From the NCBI RefSeq assembly GCF_963678635.1, contig NC_087064.1, forward strand, positions 55,686,338-55,750,337: 64,000 nucleotides of DNA, in the 5' to 3' direction. Shown here piece by piece: positions 56,301 through 64,000 of the stretch. The DNA comes from Symsagittifera roscoffensis (Eukaryota > Xenacoelomorpha > Acoela > Convolutidae). The position numbers and the translations under genes are program-made. A model generated the notes under the pieces. That model did no database searches and was not told where the DNA came from. It saw only the letters and a list, made by a program, of their open reading frames with translations. Within the stretch, counting starts at the first letter, position 1. The number at the start of each line of letters is the position of its first letter.

Positions 56301-59300
56301 AACTCGTTTATACAAGACTTTTGCGGTCAAAAGCGTTGCCATTTTAAGTGGTTACAATTACATTTTGTAACCACAAAATCGATTACAAACATTAAAATCC
56401 ATTAGTGTTACAGAAAGAGATTCGATTACAACTCATTTCAAACACTTATAAAGGGTTCTTACGTAATTTATTTTCTACGACTTTCATCCAGATTTTTGCA
56501 GTATTTGCAGCTGTTTATGCAGTTCTTACAGCCAAACTGTTTCTTAGACTTACTCGCTTTTACTTGAATTTTGCAGAACCATATCCCTCACATTTCTATT
56601 CAGGTTCAACTTGTAAGTTGTAATTTAATTCATGTTTAACAAATTTCCGTTCAGCTTTCAAAAATGAAAAATTAAATTTACGAAGTTAACACTGCAACCC
56701 GCAGTGAGCTGCCATGGTTGATAATCGTTTAAAAGCTTTTTTTGTGGTCAAAAACTCTGCCATATTAACCAATTACGTTTAAAACTTGCGACCGCAAAGT
56801 CAATTAAAAATCATGTTGTTCCAATATTTTAGAGAAAATAAACCAAATAAAGTCCCATTAAAATCCACTGAAAAGAGTTAATATGGTCTTCAATCTCTAA
56901 AAATTTCTTTCAAATTTCCTTAAAACTTTCCAGAATGTTCTGCCATAGTCACAGCCAGGTTGATTTCTAAAACTAATTATTTAAATCGATTTTTGCAAAA
57001 TCAATTCAATCACATTTTATTTCTTGTTCATTTTTTCAGTTCTAAAAAATTGAAGTTCAACCTTTTTTATAGTGTTTTAAAAATATATATATATTAAAAT
57101 CATGATGTATTCAGTGCTGCCCGCCGTGAGCTACTATGGATAATAATCGATTATCAGCTATTTTCGTGCTCAAAAGGTTGCCATATTAATTGATTACAAA
57201 TAATCTTTGCGACCACAAAATCAGTTGAAAACGATGTTACTATGGATTTCAATCTTAATAATTTTCGTCAAATTTCTTTTGAAATTTCAAATTTTCTCTG
57301 CCATACTCACAGCCAAAATGCATTTAAAACCTACTCATTTTATTCAAGTTCTTCAAAACTGTTACCCCTCACACAATTATTCAAGTTCAACATTTCAGTT
57401 CTAAAATACTTCCAGTTCAACATTCCTTTTCAAGTTTCAATGAAGGGAAAATAAAATTTACCATGTATACATTGCTGCCAGCAGTGAGCTTCCTTGGTTG
57501 AAAATCTTTTTTAGACAGTTTTCGTGGTCAAAAAAGTTGCCATAAAAATCGATAACAATCAAATTATGCGAAAATAAACATTTTCAAATAAAATCATTGA
57601 TATCCAATAATTTTAGTCCTAAATTAGTTCTAGTTCAACATTTCATTTCAAGTTTCAAATGAGGAAATTTAGAAACTAAGACGTATACAGTGCTGCTCGC
57701 CGTGGGCTTCTATAAACAAAAATTGATTACATTGTTTTGCTCAAATAGATTGTTTTGGTCAAAACGTTGCCATGTTAATTGAGTACAATCACATTTTGAA
57801 ACCACAAAGTCGATAACAAATTTTGAAACTTTCCAATTTTCCAACTTTTCAACCCCATTAAAATCCACTGAAAAGAGTTAATATGGTCTTCAATCTCAGA
57901 AATTTTCTTTCAAATTTCCTTAAAACTTTCCAGAATGTTCTGCCATAGTCACAGCCAGGTTGATTTCTAAAACTAATCATTTAAATCAATTTTTGCAAAA
58001 TCAATTCAATCTCATTTTATTTCATGTTCAACTTTTCAGTTCTAAAAAATTGAAGTTCAACATTTTTTATAGTGTTTTAAAAATATATATATTAAAATCA
58101 TGATGTATTCAGTGCTGCCCGCCGTGAGCTACTATGGATAATAATCGATTATCAGCAATTTTCGTGCTCAAAAAGGTTGCCATATTAATTGATTACAAAT
58201 AATCTTTGCGACCACAAAATCAGTTGAAAACGATGTTACTATGGATTTCAATCCTAATAACTTTCGTCAAATTTCGTTTGAAATTTCAAATTTTCTCTGC
58301 CATACTCACAGCCAAAATGCATTTAAAACCTACTCATTTTATTCAAGTTTTGCAAAACTGTTACCCCTCACGCAATAATTCAAGTTCTTTATTTCAGTTC
58401 TAAAATAGTTTTAGTTCAACATTTCATTTCAAGTTTCAATTGAGGAATTTAAAAAATAACGTTGTATACAGTGCTGCTTGCCGTGGGCTTCCATAAGTAA
58501 AGTTTGCTTAAATAAGACTTTTTTGGTCAAAACCGTTGCCATTTTAATTGGTACAACTACATTTTGTAACCACAAAGTCGATTACAAACATTAAAATCCA
58601 TTCCTGTTACAGAAAGAGAATCGATTACGTTTCAATTCAAACACTTATAAAGGGTTTTTACGTAATTTATTTTCTACGACTTTCATCCAAATTTTTGCAG
58701 TATTTGCAGCTGTTTATTCAGTTCTTACAGCCAAACTGTTTCTTAGACTTACTCGCTTTTACTTGAATTTTGCAAAACCATATCCCTCACATTTCTATTC
58801 AGGTTCAACTTGTAAGATGTAATTTAATTCATGTTTAACAAATTTCCTTTCAGCTTTCAAAAATGAAAAAGTAAACTTACGAAGTTAACACTGCAACCCG
58901 CAGTGAGCTGCCATGGTTGATAATCCTTTAAAAGCTTTTTTTTGTGGTCAAAAATTCTGCCATATTAACCAATTACACTTAAAACTTGCGACCGCAAAGT
59001 CAATTAAAAATCATGATGTTCCAATATTTTAGAGAAAATAAGTCCCATTAAAATCCACTGAAAAGAGTTAATCTGGTCTTCAATCTCTAAAAATTTCTTT
59101 CAAGTTTCCCTAAAACTTTCCAGAATGTTCTGCCATAGTCACAGCCAGGTTGATTTCTAAAACTAATTGTTTAAATCGATTTTTGCAAAATCAATTCAAT
59201 CACATTTTATTTCATGTTCAACTTTTCAGTTCTAAAAAATTGAAGTTCAACATTTTTATAGTTTTTTAAATATATATATATTAAAATCATGATGTATTCA

Positions 59301-62300
59301 GTGCTGCCCGCCGTGAGCTACTATGGATAATAATCGATTATCAGCAATTTTCGTGCTCAAAAAGGTTGCCATATTAATTGATTACAAATAATCTTTGCGA
59401 CCACAAAATCAGTTGAAAACGATGTTACTATGGATTTCAATCTTAATAACTTTCGTCAAATTTCTTTTGAAATTACAAATTTTCTCTGCCATACTCACAG
59501 CCAAAATGCATTTTAAACCTACTCCTTTTAATCAAGTTTTGCAAAACCGTAACCCATCACACAATAATTCAAGTTCAACATTTCAGTTCTAAAATACTTC
59601 CAGTTCAACATTCCTTTTCAAGTTTCAATGAAGGGAAAGTAAAACTTACCATGTATAAATTGCTGCCAGCAGTGAGCTTCCTTGGTTGAAAATCTTTTTT
59701 AGACAGTTTTCGTGGTCAAAAAAGTTGCCCTATTAATCGATAACAATCAAATTATGCGAAAACAAACATTTTCAAATAAAATCATTGGTATCCAATATTT
59801 TTCTATATCCAGATATCTAGTTCAACCTTTCATTTCAAGTTTCAAATGAGGAAATTTAGAAACTAAGACGTATACAGTGCTGCTCGCCGTGGGCTTCTAT
59901 AAATAAAAATTGATTACATTGTTTTGGTCAAATAGGTTATTTTGGTCAAAACGTTGCCATATTAATTGAGTACAATTACATTTTGAAACCACAAAGTCGA
60001 TAACAAATTTTGAAACTTTCCAACTTTTCAACTTATTATTTTGAAACCACAAAGTCGATTACAAACTTTGAAACTTTCCAACATTCAAACTTTCCAACAT
60101 TCAAACTTTCCAAACTTCCAACTTAAATTTTTCGAGAGTCACAGCCAGATTGATTTCTAAAACTAATCATTTTAATCGATTTTTGCAAAATCAATTCCAT
60201 CACACTTTATTTCATTTTCAACTTTTCAGTTCTAAAAAAATGAAGTTCAACATTTTATATAGTGTTTTTAAAAGAAGTTTTAAGAACATGATGTATACAG
60301 TGCTGCCCGCCGTGAGCTACTTAGGATAATATTCGATTATAAGCAATTTTCGTGCTCAAAAAGGTTGCCATGTTAATCGATTTCAAATAATCTTTGCGAC
60401 CATAAAATCAGTTGAAAACGATGTTAATGTGGATTTCAATCTTTACAACTTTCGTCCAATTTCTTTTAAAGTTTCCAATGTTCTCTGCCTTACTCACAGC
60501 CAAAATGCATTTTAAACCTACTCATTTTAATCAAGTTTTGCAAAACCGTAACCCGTCTTACAATAATTCAAGTTCAACATTTCAGTTCCAAACTAATTCC
60601 AGTTCAACATTTCGTTTCAAATTTCAATTGAGGAATTTGAAAAATTACGTTGTATACAGTGCTGCTCGCCGTGGGCTTCCATAAGTAAAATTCGTTTACA
60701 TAAGACTTTTGCGGTCAAAAGCATTGCCATTTTAATTGGTTACAATTACATTTTGTAACCACAAAGTCGATTACAAACATTAAATTCCATTACTGTTACA
60801 GAAAGAGAATCGATTACAATTCATTTCAAATCCATTATAAATGGTTTTTACGGATTTGAATTTTCAGGCTTTCGTTCAAATTTTTGCTTTATTTGCAGCT
60901 GTTTCTGCAGTACTTACAGCCAAACTGGTTTTTAAACCTACTCGCTTTTACTTATTTTTTGCAAAACCATATCCTTCATTTTTCAATGCAAGTTCAATAA
61001 TAAGAATTTAAAATAATTCAAGTTCAACGTTCCTTTTCAATTTTCAAAAATGTAAAAAAAACGATGTTTGCACTGCTGCATGCAGTGAGCTTCCATGGTT
61101 GATAGTCGATAATAAGCCCTTTTTTGGTCGAAAATTTCGCCATAATATTCGATTACAATTAAAGTTTGCAACCTCAAAATCAATGAAAAACCATGGTATT
61201 GCAGTAATTATAGAAAAAAAACTATTTATTTTCATATTTAAATTCAAAAAAAATATTTTTATGGATTTCAATCTCAATGAATTTCTTTCAAAAATCCGAA
61301 AAAAACTTTCAAGTTTGTCTGCTTACTCACAACCAAAATGCTTTCTAAACCTCTTCACCTTAATCAAATTTTGCAAAACCATAACCCGCACACTTCAATT
61401 TAAGTTCAACAAATCATTTCAAAATCAAAAAAGAAAATTTAAAAGCTACAATGTATACATTGCTGCCCGCTGTGAGCTTCTATAGGTAAAATTCGATTGT
61501 AAGCGCTTTTGGAGATCAAAAGGGTTGCTATTTTGTTTGACTACAATTACAATTTAAACCACAAAGTCAATTATAAACCATTGAAATCCATTTTTGTTAC
61601 AGAAAGAGAATCGAGTTTCAATGAAATTTTTAATTTCAAATCTAATAAAAAGGGTTCTTATGGATTTTAATCTCTATGAATTTCATTCAAATTTTTGCAA
61701 TTTTTGCAGCTTTTTCTACATTACCCAGAGCCAAACTGGTTATTTAGTTCTACACGCCTCTACTTAAAATTTGCAAAACCAAATCTCTCACTTTTCAATG
61801 CAAATAGCATTTAAAATTTAACACAATTCAAGCTCAACAATTCCTTTCAAATTTCGAAAGGGAAAAACAAAGTTTACGATAAATACACTGCTACCGCAGT
61901 GAGATTTCATAGATAATTATAGATTACAAGCATTTTTCTGGTCAAAAATTGCTCAGACACCACTTTAAATTTTTATTGATAGAGAAATCAAATCGATTTT
62001 AATCCATTTTAAATTCATTAAAAACAAATGTTATGGATTTTTTTCTCTATGAATTTCTTTCATTTTTTTGCAATTTTTGCAGATTTTCTGAAATACTCAT
62101 AGCCAAACTGATTTCTATACCTACTCGATTTCAACTAAATTTTGCAAAATCAAATCACTTAGACTTTATTTAACTATCAATTTTTCAGTTCTAAAACAAT
62201 TCAAGTTCAACATTTCATTTCAATGTTCAAATAAAGAAATCAAAAGTTACGATGTATATAGTACTTTCCACGGTGAGCTTTCATTGATGAAAATTGATTC

Positions 62301-62890
62301 TAAGCTATTTTTGTGGTCAAATCGTTGCCATATTTATTGATTACAAATACATTTCTTGACCACAAAAACGATTATAAATCATTGTAATCCATCGCTGATA
62401 CAGAAAAAGAATCGATTACAATTCATTTCAAATCCATTAAACAGGGTTATTTTTAGTTTTAATCTATATGAATTTCATCCAACTATATCCAATATTCGAT
62501 TGTAAGCGATTTTCGAGATCAAAAATGTTGCTATTTTGTTTGACTACAATTACAATTTGTAACTAAAAAGTTGATTAAAAACCATTAAAATCCATTTTTG
62601 TTACAGAAAGAGAATCGAGTTTCAATGAAATTTTTAATTTCAAATCTAATAAAAAGGGTTCTTATGGATTTTAATCTCTATGAATTTCATTCAAATTTTT
62701 GCAATTTTTGCAGCTTTTTCTACTTTACTCAGAGCCAAACTGGTTATTTAGTTCTACTCGCTTCTACTTAAATTTTGCATAAGCAAATTTCTCAATTTTC
62801 AATGCAAATATCATTTAAAATTTAACACAATTCAAGCTCAAAAATTCCTTTCAACTTTCAAAAAGGGAAAAACAAAGTTTACGATGTATA

Positions 62891-62906
62891 CACTGCTAGC
62901 GCAGTG
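62891..62906. other. Example of the satellite inverted repeat
   Basis: CACTGC-TAGC-GCAGTG, a perfect six-base-arm hairpin in the conserved box of a monomer. Same arms with different loops occur at 54,327-54,343, near 55,129, near 56,695, near 61,074 and near 61,886. At 52,041-52,057 the arms read CACAG/CTGTG. Confidence 0.6.
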
Positions 62907-64000
62907 AGATTTCAAAAATAATTATAGATTACAAGCATTTTTCTGGTGAAAAATTGTTCAGACACCACTATAAATTTTTTTTGATAGAGAAATCAAATCG
63001 ATTTTAATCCATTTCGAATTCATTAAAAAGAAATGTTATGGATTTTTTTCTCTATGAATTTCTTCCAGCTTTTTTTGCATTTTTTGCAAATTTTCTGCAA
63101 TATTCATAGCCAAATTGATTTCTATACCTACTGGTTTTTAATTAAATTTTGCAAAATCAAATCCTCTAGACTTTATTTAACTATCAACTTTTCAGTTCTC
63201 AAAAAATTCAAGTTCAACATTTCATTTCAATGTTCAAATAAAGAAATCAAAAGTTACGATGTATATAGTGCTTTCCACGGTGAGCTTTCATAGATGAAAA
63301 TTGATTCTAAGCTATTTTTGGGGTCAAAAGCGTTGCCATATTTATTTTTTACAAATACATTTCTTGACCACAAAGTTGATTATAAATCATTGTAATCCAT
63401 GGCTGATACAGTAAAAGAATCGATTACAATTCATTCCAAATCCATTATACAGGGTTATTTTTGATTTTAATCTATATGAATTTCATCCAGGTTTTGGCTG
63501 TTTTGCAGCTTTTTCTGCATTTCTTACAGCCAAACTAGTTTTTAAACCTACTCGCCTTCACTTGAGTTTTGCAAACCATAATCCTCACTGCTCAATGCAA
63601 GTTTAACATTTAAGTTGTAAATTGACCCAAATTCACATTCCATTTTAACTCTCAAAAAGTAAGAATAAAGCTTACGACGTATACACTGCTCCCCACAGTG
63701 AGCTTCCATGGTTGATAATCGATTATAAGCAATTTTTGTGCTCAAAAAGGTTGCCATATTAATCGATTACAAATAATTTTTGCGACCACAAAATCAGTTG
63801 AAAACGATGTTACTATGGATTTCAACTTTTACAACTTACGTCAAATTTCTTTTAAAATTTCCAATTTTCTCTGCCTTACTCACAGCCAAAATGCATTTTA
63901 AACCTACTCATTTTAATCAAGTTTTGCAAAACCGTAACCCCTCACACAATAATTCAAGCTCTTTATTTCAGTTCTAAAATAGTTCTAGTTCAACATTTAC

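Larger units (their letters stand above)
42788..64000 (+). repeat. ~0.4 kb satellite, main array
   Basis: About 52 monomers head to tail, all in one orientation, continuing past the window edge. Spacing is mostly 350-430 bases, with shorter intervals where pieces are deleted (for example around 52,910-53,125, 57,463-57,683, 59,650-59,870). Each unit has, in order, ACGATGTATACA-box with a short inverted repeat, ATAATCGATTATAAGC, GTGGTCAAAA..TTGCCAT, TTTGCGACCACAAA, TTATGGATTT, CTCACAGCCAA and CCATATCCCTCACA. Small ORFs of 60-130 codons occur but are not kept across monomers. No function is visible; centromeric or pericentromeric satellite is a reasonable guess. Confidence 0.95.

Noticed and set aside
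53666-63977. Recurring ~65-codon ORFs starting MRxQNQLKTMLLWIS in several satellite monomers (56,006; 57,207; 58,206; 59,395; 63,780 and others)
   Set aside because: They recur because these monomers belong to one subtype. The frame is closed in most other monomers, and the encoded sequence is simply the satellite boxes read through.
42788-64000. CRISPR-like or bacterial repeat array
   Set aside because: The repeats are ~0.4 kb, diverged, without short direct repeats plus unique spacers, and the locus is clearly eukaryotic.

Overview
This is eukaryotic, AT-rich, gene-poor DNA. It looks like invertebrate heterochromatin made of nested, broken retroelements followed by a long satellite array. 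I see no rRNA, no complete tRNA and no convincing intact host gene. The species cannot be named from the sequence: the retroelement proteins use the standard code and are of a kind found in many invertebrates.

Positions 1-10,806 hold retroelement A on the minus strand. It is a Ty3/Gypsy-like LTR element with 5' LTR, primer-binding site, leader, gag and protease remnants. Its gag-to-RT part was duplicated in tandem (unit about 4,091 bp) after it had already decayed. A 2.0 kb spacer (10,807-12,829) follows, filled by one copy of a dispersed 1.2 kb repeat (R1) and a G-rich tract.

Positions 12,830 to about 29,300 hold retroelement B, a related but clearly diverged copy on the plus strand, so A and B stand head to head. 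B runs LTR, primer-binding site, a leader with a 77-codon ORF also open in A, gag, protease, RT, RNase H and integrase. Unusually, about 6.4 kb follow pol: a membrane-segment plus Pro/Ser/Thr-rich reading frame, a broken envelope-like glycoprotein region with a membrane anchor, and two further unrecognised reading frames. No 3' LTR was found. Every long gene is broken by stops or frameshifts, so B is a dead provirus-like copy. It records a large, complex, retrovirus-like Gypsy architecture.

Positions 29,300-32,640 have no recognised gene, only two weak small-ORF candidates. About 32,640-37,330 is element C, a third, highly decayed Gypsy-type element of another family on the minus strand (gag, protease IDTGSE, RT, RNase H, integrase). 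An inverted second copy of R1 follows (37,656-38,850).

From 38,969 to the end lies repeat DNA. A 2.9 kb module with G-rich tracts is present twice in tandem. Around and after it runs a roughly 24 kb head-to-tail array of diverged ~0.4 kb satellite monomers, with a clear higher-order duplication (two 3.58 kb units at 43.09-50.25 kb). Many monomers share a short inverted repeat (CACTGC/GCAGTG).
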